Positions 43,419 to 51,880 of a DNA stretch of 64,000 bases are shown in pieces. The translations under genes were made by a program, and so were the position numbers. Source of the stretch: Mangrovimonas sp. TPBH4 (lineage in GTDB: Bacteria > Bacteroidota > Bacteroidia > Flavobacteriales > Flavobacteriaceae). How positions within the stretch are numbered: position 1 is the stretch's first letter; the number at the start of each line of letters is the position of its first letter. A model generated the notes under the pieces. The model searched no databases. It saw only the letters and a list, made by a program, of their open reading frames with translations, and had not been told where the DNA came from. The stretch is taken from NCBI RefSeq assembly GCF_001280505.1, contig NZ_LBIO01000042.1, positions 186,001 to 250,000 of the forward strand, given 5' to 3'.

Positions 43419-43611
43419 GCAGAATCTGATGTTTTGCTGGCTTTGAGATTACTTTTTTATGCTTTTGAAATAAATTCAGCTTAGCTGTTTTCAATGGTCT
43501 AACGTAAGTCGTTCAAAATAATATGCAATATATTACAATCAGAAATTGAAAGACTCCCTATATGGATTCCCATTGTTAGAGTTGTATATAAATCCTAAAT
43601 TAGTGCAAAAG

Positions 43612-43642
43612 TTCAAATGGGCTGTTTAAAAGCTCATTTGAA
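43612..43642. promoter_or_regulatory. Hairpin/operator-like repeat before the aldehyde dehydrogenase
   Basis: Arms TTCAAATGGGC and GCTCATTTGAA pair over 11 positions (one G-T) around a 9-base loop, 60 bases before the preferred start of the dehydrogenase. There is no T run, so it is more likely a regulator site or leader structure than a terminator. Confidence 0.35.
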
Positions 43643-43702
43643 GTTGTCCTCAATGTATTCATGCAAATTGAGGAACTGGTCAAAAGATGCAGGGATATTA
43701 GT

Positions 43703-45286
43703 ATGATTACAGGAAAAAACTATATAGGAAATAAACTCTCAGGGGAAGGAACTACAATTTATAAAACCTTCAACCCACAGCTAAATATTGAAAATCCAGT
43801 TGAATTCAGCGAAGCTACCCAACAAGAGATTGACCAAGCTGTAACCTTGGCAAACGAAGCGTTTAAAACTTTCAGAACCATTTCAGGAGTTAAAAAAGCA
43901 GCGTTTTTAAATGCCATAGCGGATGAAATTTTGAGTTTGGGTGATGCGCTCATCCAAATGTACTGTTCAGAATCTGGCCTGTCTGAAAGTAGAGCTGAGG
44001 GTGAACGGGCTAGAACCATCTGGCAATTAAATTCTTTCTCTGAATTATTGAAAGAAGGTGGTTGGGTAGAGGCTTCCATAGATACAGCCATTCCAGATAG
44101 AACACCCAACCCGAAACCCGATTTACGAAAGATGTTAGTGCCTATTGGGCCTGTGGTCGTTTTTGGAGCCAGTAATTTTCCTCTGGCTTATTCCACGGCA
44201 GGAGGGGATACGGCTGCCGCGTTGGCTGCTGGTTGTCCTGTGATTGTGAAATCCCATCCCATGCATTCGGGAACAGGTGAGTTGGTGGCTTCTGCAGTAA
44301 TTAGGGCTGCCGAAAGAACGGGCATGCCCAATGGAGTCTTTTCAAATTTGAATAGTAGTGGTATTGAAGTTGGAGTGCAATTGTTAAAGCATCCTTCGAT
44401 TAAGGCTGTTGGGTTTACAGGAAGCATCAAAGGAGGCAGGGCCTTGTTTGATTTGGCATCCAAACGTCCAGAGCCAATACCGGTGTTTGCTGAAATGGGA
44501 AGTATTAACCCTGTAGTGTTGCTACCTCAAGCTTTGGAGGAAAGGGCAGAGAGTTTGGCGAAAACCTATGCCAATTCGGTGACTTTGGGAACGGGGCAGT
44601 TTTGTACCAATCCAGGCTTGATTTTAGGGATTAAAGGAAGTGGGCTGGACAATTTCATCCACACACTTTCCGAAGAAATTTTAAAAATAGAACCTTCCTG
44701 TATGTTGCATCCCAGTATCAAGGGAGCCTATGATAGGAATAAAGAAGTAGCCATTCAACAAGATGGTTTGAAGGTGATGGCAAATCATGAAGATGAGGCG
44801 CAAGTTAATTATGCACAACAAGCAGTAACCACAGTCGAGGGCGCAGTATTTTTAGAAAATCCTACCTTACATCAAGAGGTGTTTGGTCCTTTTACAATGG
44901 TGGTGCAATGTGATAATGTCGCACAGTTGGAGATGCTTATTCTGAAATTGGAAGGACAGTTAACAGGAACTTTGATTGCTGAGGATGAAGAAGCGACTAA
45001 GTATCCACAGATCATTTCAGCATTACAAAATAGAGTGGGGCGTTTGATTTATAATGGCGTTCCAACGGGAGTTGAGGTTTGTCCGTCCATGGTGCATGGT
45101 GGGCCTTACCCAGCTTCTACCGATAGCCGATTTACAGCCGTGGGCGTGAATTCCATTAAACGTTGGGTGCGTCCGTTTTGCTTTCAGAATTGGCCCGATC
45201 AATTGTTGCCCGATGCATTGAAGAATGACAATCCGTTGAATATTACACGACTCATCAATAATATCCAAACCAATAGAAAATTGTAG
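43703..45286 (+). CDS. 2-oxoglutarate semialdehyde (2,5-dioxovalerate) dehydrogenase
   Basis: A 527-residue NAD(P)-dependent aldehyde dehydrogenase. The family-typical opening MITGKNYIGNKLS supports the ATG at 43703 over one at 43661, and an AGGGA lies just upstream. PIGPVVVFGASNFPLAYS, the cofactor loop GFTGSIKGGRALFDLA, the catalytic Glu in FAEMGSINPV and the nucleophilic Cys in GTGQFCTNPG are all present. The sequence matches the alpha-ketoglutaric semialdehyde dehydrogenase branch, which ends pathways for hydroxyproline, arabinose or glucarate. The D-amino-acid oxidoreductase two genes later favours hydroxyproline. Confidence 0.9.
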   Translation: MITGKNYIGNKLSGEGTTIYKTFNPQLNIENPVEFSEATQQEIDQAVTLANEAFKTFRTISGVKKAAFLNAIADEILSLGDALIQMYCSESGLSESRAEGERARTIWQLNSFSELLKEGGWVEASIDTAIPDRTPNPKPDLRKMLVPIGPVVVFGASNFPLAYSTAGGDTAAALAAGCPVIVKSHPMHSGTGELVASAVIRAAERTGMPNGVFSNLNSSGIEVGVQLLKHPSIKAVGFTGSIKGGRALFDLASKRPEPIPVFAEMGSINPVVLLPQALEERAESLAKTYANSVTLGTGQFCTNPGLILGIKGSGLDNFIHTLSEEILKIEPSCMLHPSIKGAYDRNKEVAIQQDGLKVMANHEDEAQVNYAQQAVTTVEGAVFLENPTLHQEVFGPFTMVVQCDNVAQLEMLILKLEGQLTGTLIAEDEEATKYPQIISALQNRVGRLIYNGVPTGVEVCPSMVHGGPYPASTDSRFTAVGVNSIKRWVRPFCFQNWPDQLLPDALKNDNPLNITRLINNIQTNRKL

Positions 45287-45287
45287 T

Positions 45288-47033
45288 ATGAATTGTAAAT
45301 ATTTTAGCCTCTTTTTAATAGTTACGCTTTTAGGTTGCCAAAAAGAATCAAGCACAGTGAGCCAAATTCCAAAAGCCAAACAGGAGCTGGATACTATTAT
45401 CAAGCACTGTGAAGCGCATAAAGGCTATGACGAAAACACATATCCCTTGGGGCTCTATACCAAAGCCTACTATCAAGCCGAGGCTGAATTTGCCCAATCG
45501 CAACTTGAGGCTTTAAATGCTTTGGATGTTTCAGGTTTGAAAGAGACAGATCGAATTTCGGCAGCATTACTGAGTTTCCAACTTCAGGATATTATAGATT
45601 ATTATGAATTTGAGCAGTATCTCAATCCTTTGTTATCGGATACGGGATTCCATGCCAATTTAACTTATGAAGTAAGACCCTTTACCAATTATGAGCAGGT
45701 GAAGGACTACTTAAATAAGTTGAATGCCATTCCAGAATTTGTTGATCAACACTTTGAAAACCTTAGGGAGGGCTTAAAAAAAGGTGTGTCTCAGCCTTTA
45801 GTGATTTTTAAGGGGTACGAGTCTACTTATAACGATAATATTGTTGAGAATGTTGAGGACAGTTATTATTATTCGCCTTTCAAAAACCTACCGAATGGTT
45901 TAACAGTTCAACAAAAGGATTCCGTATTGAAAGCAGCCCAAGCGGCTATTGAAATGAATGTGATTCCTCAGTTCAAACGTATCAAGACCTTTTTTGAAAC
46001 CGAATATTTACCAACCACGAGAACCTCATTAGGAGTGTCCGAAACACCAAACGGTCAAGCTTTTTATCAAAATAGAATCAATTATTATACGACAAGCACT
46101 GAATATACAGCGGAGGATATTCATGAAATCGGGTTGAGTGAAGTGGCAAGAATCAAGGCCGAAATGGAACAGATTATTTCAGATTTGAACTATAAAGGAA
46201 GCTTCGCAGACTTTTTAAAATTCTTAAGAACCGATCCGCAATTTTATGCCAAAACTCCGAGGGAACTGTTGATGATTGCTCGCGATATGTCCAAGCGTAT
46301 CGATGCCCAATTGCCGAGGTATTTTAAAACCTTGCCTAGAAAACCTTATGGTGTGGCAGCAGTGCCCGATGCTATTGCTCCAAAGTATACCACTGGACGT
46401 TATATTGGTACTTCCAAGGAAAGTACAGATCCCGGTTATTATTGGGTAAACACCTATGACTTGCCAAGTAGAACCTTGTATACACTTCCGGCATTAACGG
46501 CTCATGAGGCCGTTCCGGGGCATCACTTGCAGGGCAGTTTGAACAACGAACTTGGAGATAGCATTCCAAAGTTTAGAAGGGATTTGTACCTATCGGCTTA
46601 TGGAGAAGGTTGGGGATTGTATTCAGAATTTTTGGCCGATGAAATGGGGATTTACACGACACCTTATGAGGAATTTGGAAAATTGACCTATGAAATGTGG
46701 CGCGCCTGTAGGTTGGTGGTGGATACTGGAATTCATGCCAAGGGTTGGACCCGCGACCAAGTGGTAGATTATATGGCGGTCAATACAGCCTTGTCCCTGC
46801 ATGAAATCAATACCGAAACGGATAGATATATTTCTTGGCCAGGGCAAGCCCTTTCCTATAAAATGGGAGAACTTAAGATTAGGGAACTACGGCACAAGGC
46901 TGAAGGAGAATTGGGAGCTAAATTCAATATTAGGGATTTCCATGAGGTAATTTTGGAACAGGGGACTGTTACCTTGGCCATTTTGGAAACTCGGGTGAAC
47001 AACTATATTCAAAAGGTAAAGACCCTAAAATAG
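45288..47033 (+). CDS. DUF885 family lipoprotein, putative metallopeptidase
   Basis: A 581-residue lipoprotein (lipobox Cys16 in LLGCQKES). The C-terminal half has LTAHEAVPGHHLQG (a zinc-site motif His-Glu-x4-His-like), YGEGWGLYSEFLADEMG with Glu ligands, and VDTGIHAKGWTRDQ, the conserved blocks of DUF885, predicted zinc-dependent peptidases related to M3/M32 folds. The ATG is 1 base after the dehydrogenase stop, and the oxidoreductase starts 18 bases after its end, so the three are one operon. Peptide hydrolysis of proline- or hydroxyproline-containing peptides is an attractive but untested idea. Confidence 0.82.
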   Translation: MNCKYFSLFLIVTLLGCQKESSTVSQIPKAKQELDTIIKHCEAHKGYDENTYPLGLYTKAYYQAEAEFAQSQLEALNALDVSGLKETDRISAALLSFQLQDIIDYYEFEQYLNPLLSDTGFHANLTYEVRPFTNYEQVKDYLNKLNAIPEFVDQHFENLREGLKKGVSQPLVIFKGYESTYNDNIVENVEDSYYYSPFKNLPNGLTVQQKDSVLKAAQAAIEMNVIPQFKRIKTFFETEYLPTTRTSLGVSETPNGQAFYQNRINYYTTSTEYTAEDIHEIGLSEVARIKAEMEQIISDLNYKGSFADFLKFLRTDPQFYAKTPRELLMIARDMSKRIDAQLPRYFKTLPRKPYGVAAVPDAIAPKYTTGRYIGTSKESTDPGYYWVNTYDLPSRTLYTLPALTAHEAVPGHHLQGSLNNELGDSIPKFRRDLYLSAYGEGWGLYSEFLADEMGIYTTPYEEFGKLTYEMWRACRLVVDTGIHAKGWTRDQVVDYMAVNTALSLHEINTETDRYISWPGQALSYKMGELKIRELRHKAEGELGAKFNIRDFHEVILEQGTVTLAILETRVNNYIQKVKTLK

Positions 47034-47051
47034 CAATCAGTTTTTTTGAAG

Positions 47052-48299
47052 ATGGGCAAAGATGTCATTGTAATAGGCGGAGGTATTATAGGTCTGTGTT
47101 CGGCTTACTATCTTCATAAAGAAGGGCATCAAGTAACCGTGGTGGATCAATCCAATATGGATGGAGGAGCTTCTTATGTCAACGCCGGTTATCTGTCTCC
47201 CAGTCATATTGTGCCGCTGTCTGCACCGGGTGTCATGAAGCAGGGCCTAAAATGGATGTTTGATCCTACAAGTCCGCTATATATAAAACCCAGGTTGGAT
47301 TTAGATTTTCTCAAATGGGCCTATGCTTTTAATAAAAGCTGTAATTCTATGCATGTTCAAAGGGCAATTCCTGTTATCAAGAAGATTTCTTTGATGAGCC
47401 AAGAGCTTTATAAAGATATCAGGACTTCTGAAAGATTCAAGTTTCAATTGGAACATAAAGGTTTGTTGATGTTGTGCCAAACAGAGAAGATGTTGGAAGA
47501 AGAAATCCACTTGGCACAGTTGGCTATAAAGGAAGGTCTGGATGCTTCTGAAGTTAGTTTGAAGGAATTGAAATCTTTAGAGCCCAAGGTTGAAATGAAT
47601 GTCATTGGAGGGACTTACTATAAATGCGATTCGCATAGTACCCCTCATGAGTTTATGACTGAAATGAAAACTTATTTGAACAACGTCGGGGTGCAATTTC
47701 TGTTAAATGAAAAGGTGGAGGACGTCACTATGTCTGGTTTAAAAATTACCCAGATCCATACTTCAAACCAAAGTCTAAAAGCCGATGAATTTGTTTTGGC
47801 GGCAGGCTCTTGGAGCCCCTTGTTGACTAAAAAAATAGGACTAAACTTGTTGCTTCAAGCAGGTAAAGGTTATCGTATTAATACTGATAGGAAGACCGGC
47901 ATAAGCACTCCTGCAATTTTGGCGGAATCTAAAGTAGCTGTTACTCCTATGAATGGATTTACACGGTTTGCAGGAACCATGGAAATTGCTGGTATCAACA
48001 ATAACATTAATGAGGTTCGGACCAATGCCATTGCTCAGGCTGTACACCAATATTACCCTAATATTAGTCTAAGCAAATCTGAAATAAGGGAGGCTGCTTC
48101 TGGGCTAAGGCCTGTAACCCCAGATGGTCTTCCTTATATAGGCAAATCTTCAAAATGCCACAATTTAACCATCGCGGCAGGTCACGCCATGATGGGCTGG
48201 ACCATGGGCACAGGGACAGGGAAATTGATTTCTGAGATCGTTTCTGAAAAACAGTTGTCAATGTCCGTATCCTCTTTTTCTCCTGATAGAAAACATTGA
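47052..48299 (+). CDS. FAD-dependent D-amino-acid (D-hydroxyproline-like) dehydrogenase
   Basis: A 415-residue flavoprotein of the DAO family. The N-terminal dinucleotide-binding motif VIVIGGGIIGLCSAYYL begins at residue 5, and the C-terminal GLRPVTPDGLPYIG and AAGHAMMGWTMG bind the flavin. This matches DadA/D-hydroxyproline dehydrogenase-like enzymes. The ATG at 47052 is chosen over a TTG six bases upstream. With the 2-oxoglutarate semialdehyde dehydrogenase it fits the trans-4-hydroxyproline pathway; the epimerase and deaminase steps are not in the window. Confidence 0.87.
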   Translation: MGKDVIVIGGGIIGLCSAYYLHKEGHQVTVVDQSNMDGGASYVNAGYLSPSHIVPLSAPGVMKQGLKWMFDPTSPLYIKPRLDLDFLKWAYAFNKSCNSMHVQRAIPVIKKISLMSQELYKDIRTSERFKFQLEHKGLLMLCQTEKMLEEEIHLAQLAIKEGLDASEVSLKELKSLEPKVEMNVIGGTYYKCDSHSTPHEFMTEMKTYLNNVGVQFLLNEKVEDVTMSGLKITQIHTSNQSLKADEFVLAAGSWSPLLTKKIGLNLLLQAGKGYRINTDRKTGISTPAILAESKVAVTPMNGFTRFAGTMEIAGINNNINEVRTNAIAQAVHQYYPNISLSKSEIREAASGLRPVTPDGLPYIGKSSKCHNLTIAAGHAMMGWTMGTGTGKLISEIVSEKQLSMSVSSFSPDRKH

Positions 48300-48473
48300 T
48301 TTACAATATCTTAATATAAAAATAATAGGTTTGGTTTGCCTTTTTCATGTTGTCTAAGGTTGTTGCATTTGGTCGAAAATAATAGATAGTTAGGTTTTAA
48401 ATATTGATATTTACCTGTGAGTCAACTGATTAATAGCCCCAGTTTATTTTTTAACCTTTAAAACCTAATTGTT

Positions 48474-48758
48474 ATGAGTCTAAGAATTACTAGTTACAAC
48501 AACTTCTTTAAAGTTAAAGGAGCTCTTACCAAAAGAACCGTTCACTTATTCCATTCCGAATTTCACAATGTTTTTGAAAGAATCAACGCTATGACCTTGA
48601 GTATCGAAGGTGTTGAGGAAATCGATAAATATGGTATTCAAGCTTTGTTGAAATTGCATAATGAAGCCCTGGACAGAGGAAAGAATCTTTCCATTATCGG
48701 GATGGGCTGCGAGGGTTTGTATAATCACTTCAAATCAGAACAGGCTGCAGTGGCCTAA
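48474..48758 (+). CDS. Small STAS-like protein
   Basis: A 94-residue cytoplasmic protein. The strand-helix pattern (FKVKGALTKRTVHLFHSEF, MTLSIEGVEEIDKYGIQALLKLHNEAL, NLSIIGMGCEGLYNHF) resembles a STAS/anti-sigma-antagonist fold; the DKYGIQAL segment is where the phosphorylatable Ser of SpoIIAA-like proteins would be, but here no Ser is there. A lone gene, convergent to DUF4407. No partner kinase is nearby. Confidence 0.6.
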   Translation: MSLRITSYNNFFKVKGALTKRTVHLFHSEFHNVFERINAMTLSIEGVEEIDKYGIQALLKLHNEALDRGKNLSIIGMGCEGLYNHFKSEQAAVA

Positions 48759-49862
48759 TTAGCTTAGGGTTTTCTTTTGGTGCTTGAAAAAGGCGTCGGC
48801 CTGTAATTGCATCAATTCTCTAGCTTTTTTACGCTTGTAGGCATAGAGGTCTTCCTCTTCTGCAATATCACTGTATACTTTATTGTTAATGGCTTTGTCT
48901 GTTTGCAATAACATAGCACGCTCGTTTACCTTTTGCGTTACCCATGATTTGATGGCGGTTTCTGCATCTTCCAATTTGAAATCATATTCGCCTTGAGGAG
49001 AAATGAGTTTGGCAAAAATGGGAGCCGTTTCTATGGCCAAAAAAAGCAGGAAGATAAAAAACGATGGGAGCCAAGGAAGCTCCCCCAAGGCGTTTACTCT
49101 TGCCATGAGGCCGTCAAAGCCGTCGATGATGGGTTGTGAGTCGCTGACTTGACTGTTGTAATTAGCCTTTAACTGAACTATTTCCGATTCTAAATTTGAA
49201 ATTTTAAGCGCATTGTCTGTTTTTAGTTGTTGTAATTCGGCTAAAGCGGCATCGTGCTTTTCACGTTTTTCTTTATACACAGGACCTTTACCTAAAAGCT
49301 TGGTGCCCGCTGTTCCTTCAGCTTCGGAGATGTAGGTGTCGTAAAGAGCATTCACCTCAGTTTCTTTAGTGGTAATTTGCTCCTGCAGGTTCTTGATAGA
49401 ACTTTCTAGCTCCGTGATTTTTGGAGTGTACTGTTCTGCAATTTGATTTTGGTTATTGAGAGTCAAAGTATTCTTCTGCTCCAATAATACTTGATTGATT
49501 TCCTTTTCAAAGATTTTTAGTTCCAGTGGTTTTGAAATCACTACCGCAATAATGATGGCCAAAATAATTCTTGGAGTGGCCTGAAGGAATTCGTCAACCG
49601 CACTTTTTCTTTTTTTGATGGTCGACACAATAAAGCGGTCCAGATTAAAAATGAGCAATCCCCAGATGAGGCCAAAGAAAATAGAGGCGTAGAGGTTGTC
49701 AAAAACAGTAAAAAGGGCATAAGCCGAAGCAATAAAGGCCATGACAGCTGTAAAAAATACCGTAGCACCAATACCGGCGTATTTGTTCTGCTCTCCCGAA
49801 GAGCAGGTTTCCAAAATATCGCCATCGGCGCCTGAACAGATGATGAAAAACTTTTTTAACAT
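48759..49862 (-). CDS. DUF4407 family membrane protein with coiled coil
   Basis: A 367-residue membrane protein. It opens MLKKFFIICSGADGDILE, the DUF4407 start, so ATG at 49862 is chosen over an upstream in-frame one. Four hydrophobic segments (three in the first 120 residues, one near 260) flank a long coiled coil (about 150-240; LESSIKNLQEQITTKETEV, NLESEIVQLKANYNS). Family function is unknown. It is followed downstream by nothing co-directional and lies after the BlaR1 terminator. Confidence 0.82.
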   Translation of the reverse strand: MLKKFFIICSGADGDILETCSSGEQNKYAGIGATVFFTAVMAFIASAYALFTVFDNLYASIFFGLIWGLLIFNLDRFIVSTIKKRKSAVDEFLQATPRIILAIIIAVVISKPLELKIFEKEINQVLLEQKNTLTLNNQNQIAEQYTPKITELESSIKNLQEQITTKETEVNALYDTYISEAEGTAGTKLLGKGPVYKEKREKHDAALAELQQLKTDNALKISNLESEIVQLKANYNSQVSDSQPIIDGFDGLMARVNALGELPWLPSFFIFLLFLAIETAPIFAKLISPQGEYDFKLEDAETAIKSWVTQKVNERAMLLQTDKAINNKVYSDIAEEEDLYAYKRKKARELMQLQADAFFKHQKKTLS

Positions 49863-49919
49863 AACGTGTTTGATTTTGATTGATAGACTATTAGAACGTG
49901 AAAAGTGAAGAAATGTTAC

Positions 49920-49946
49920 AAAAAAAGACTTCAATTATTTGAAGCC
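49920..49946 (-). terminator. Terminator of the BlaI-BlaR1 operon
   Basis: On the minus strand GGCTTCAA / TTGAAGTC (one G-T pair) around a 4-base loop is followed by a run of seven T. A second hairpin, AGGTCT / AGACCT at 49967-49982, lies between it and the BlaR1 stop but has no T run. Confidence 0.75.
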
Positions 49947-49984
49947 TTTTTTCTTAAATTTATATGAGGTCTCTTCAGACCTTA

Positions 49985-51394
49985 TCAATCCAAAACTGTA
50001 ATGACAATTGGATAGTATTTTGTTAGACTGCTAGAAGATTTTACATCGAAAATAATAACCTTGTCATCTTTCTCTGCTTCCAGTAGATATTGCTTTGTAA
50101 TATCATTCAATGTATTGCTGGAGATAGATTGGGTAGGTTTACCTGGAAATTTTATTCTAAAGCTCAAAAAACTGGCGTCTTCAACTGAGAGGATTAAATT
50201 TTTGATGTCTTTTTTGACCATTTCTGTCGGACCAGTTTTTTTACCATTGATAAGTGCATAGGTGGTTTGGTGCGACGAATCACTTTCCGTTTCAAAACTG
50301 CTACATAAGGTTGTTTTCAGGGCACCTTTAGATCTTAATACATCCAAGATATGTTCAGCATAATTTCTATTCGATTTCGGATCTGTTTTTATAGAAACAT
50401 GTAGATGTTTGTTTTTTGCCAATAGAGCTTCAATTTCTTCTAGGCTTATGGTTTCATCATTTTGGATAAGGTTTCCTTTTTCATCAAGGTAAAGGTCTAA
50501 TGAGTTTAAATTTTCTTCTTCAGAACTTTGCGTTGCAACGACTTCATTTTTTGTACTAAAACCATAGGTGGTAAGTGTAACCATAGGAAGGATTAATAAT
50601 GCTAGAATCCATGTTTTTGTTGATGAGGTGTTGGTTTTCATAACTGTAAAACGTTTTTTGATTAATAAATAGTTGATAGATGATGCCAATTGAAAATTGG
50701 ATTGTTTTGTGGTATAGCTAAGTAGCAGATTTTGATAGCTTTTAGGATTGTATCCTTGGTTGAGAACGCCGCGATCGGCTAAAAATTCATGGTTTAATTT
50801 AATATCTCTTTTGAACAGGTAAATAATAGGGTTGAACCAAAATACAACCATGGCAAACTCTACCAATAAATTGTCGATACTGTGGCGTTGCGTAACATGA
50901 ATTTGTTCGTGGGTAAGAATTTCATTTGGGATTTTATGTGAGTTGAAAGCATCTCCTTCAATGAAAATATATTTTAAAAAGGAATGAGGAACGGTGCCAA
51001 TTGGCATTAGTACATAAATCCAATCTTTTTGCGTTAATTGTTCATTGGTCTTTATTTGCTTCGCAATTCTGAAAATGTTCCATAGAAATTTGAAAGTAAA
51101 GAATAGGACTCCCAAACCGTAAATACACCAAATAATAGAGGAAGACCAATTGGTTGTATTTTCTTGTGGTATATTGTTGTTTATAGGTATGATTTCCAAT
51201 AGAGGTAAATCTGTAGGAGAAGTTTGTTCGATGTATGTTGTAAACGTTATGAAGGGTATGGCAAAAGGAATGATCAAACTAGCCAACAGATAATATCTTT
51301 TGAACGTATGAAAGCTTTCCTTCTCTAAAAATACTTTATAGAACACTATAAATATTAAGAGGCAAGCAGACGAGTTGATAAGATAATGCATCAT
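49985..51394 (-). CDS. BlaR1/MecR1-type M56 membrane metallopeptidase
   Basis: A 469-residue protein with four membrane helices in the first 300 residues and a gluzincin site: His162-Glu-x-x-His166 in ILTHEQIHVTQRHS and the third ligand Glu203 in LNHEFLADRGVL. The family senses a signal and cleaves the partner BlaI repressor. The C-terminal about 170 residues are not a penicillin-binding sensor domain, so the signal is unlikely to be a beta-lactam by the classic route. Its start is 1 base after the blaI stop. Confidence 0.88.
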   Translation of the reverse strand: MMHYLINSSACLLIFIVFYKVFLEKESFHTFKRYYLLASLIIPFAIPFITFTTYIEQTSPTDLPLLEIIPINNNIPQENTTNWSSSIIWCIYGLGVLFFTFKFLWNIFRIAKQIKTNEQLTQKDWIYVLMPIGTVPHSFLKYIFIEGDAFNSHKIPNEILTHEQIHVTQRHSIDNLLVEFAMVVFWFNPIIYLFKRDIKLNHEFLADRGVLNQGYNPKSYQNLLLSYTTKQSNFQLASSINYLLIKKRFTVMKTNTSSTKTWILALLILPMVTLTTYGFSTKNEVVATQSSEEENLNSLDLYLDEKGNLIQNDETISLEEIEALLAKNKHLHVSIKTDPKSNRNYAEHILDVLRSKGALKTTLCSSFETESDSSHQTTYALINGKKTGPTEMVKKDIKNLILSVEDASFLSFRIKFPGKPTQSISSNTLNDITKQYLLEAEKDDKVIIFDVKSSSSLTKYYPIVITVLD

Positions 51395-51395
51395 G

Positions 51396-51761
51396 TTATT
51401 TCTTTTTGATTTCGTTATCTATTAAGGCTTTTAAGTCTTCCAATTCTTCCTTGGTCAAGTCTGTTTCTTGAGTGAAAAAGGAAGCGAATTGAGAGGCGCT
51501 GTCATTAAAAAAATTCTTTATAAGTCCTTTTACGTGTGTAGAGAAGTAGTCTTTCTTTTTAATTAAAGGATAATATTGACGTGACTTCCCATAGGTATGA
51601 TACGCTATGACACCTTTGTCGGTCATTCGTTTCAGCAAAGTAGCGACTGTTGTCTTTGCGGGTTTTGGTTCTGGGTAGGCATCTAACAAATCTTTCATAA
51701 ATGCTGTTTTGAGTTCCCATAGGTAATTCATCAAATCTTCTTCGGCATTGGATAACTTCAT
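51396..51761 (-). CDS. BlaI/MecI/CopY-family transcriptional repressor
   Basis: A 121-residue winged-helix repressor. MKLSNAEEDLMNYLWELKTAFMKDLLDAYPEPKPAKTTVATLLKRMTDKGVI-type order (N-terminal HTH then wing with YHTYGKSRQYYPL) and the C-terminal dimerisation helices are typical. It is coupled to the BlaR1-like peptidase and probably represses its own operon through the repeat at 51783-51798. Confidence 0.92.
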   Translation of the reverse strand: MKLSNAEEDLMNYLWELKTAFMKDLLDAYPEPKPAKTTVATLLKRMTDKGVIAYHTYGKSRQYYPLIKKKDYFSTHVKGLIKNFFNDSASQFASFFTQETDLTKEELEDLKALIDNEIKKK

Positions 51762-51782
51762 GTTCTATGTTTTTAGAATTAG

Positions 51783-51798
51783 TTCTACTAATGTAGAA
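51783..51798. promoter_or_regulatory. Candidate BlaI operator
   Basis: TTCTAC and GTAGAA are perfect 6-base arms around TAAT, 22 bases before the blaI start. The core CTAC-N4-GTAG is like known BlaI/MecI boxes (TAC-N4-GTA). The M28 peptidase on the other side could also be affected. Confidence 0.6.
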
Positions 51799-51880
51799 TA
51801 AAAAAATGAAATACCAAATTCTGAAAATAGAAAAGTTCATTTAATACCCTATATTTGGTTCGAACACTATCTCAAATAAA

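Noticed and set aside
43282..43494. 70-aa minus-strand frame after PhnA
   Set aside because: Composition not protein-like; the overlapping 47-aa frame in another phase has membrane segments and fits better.
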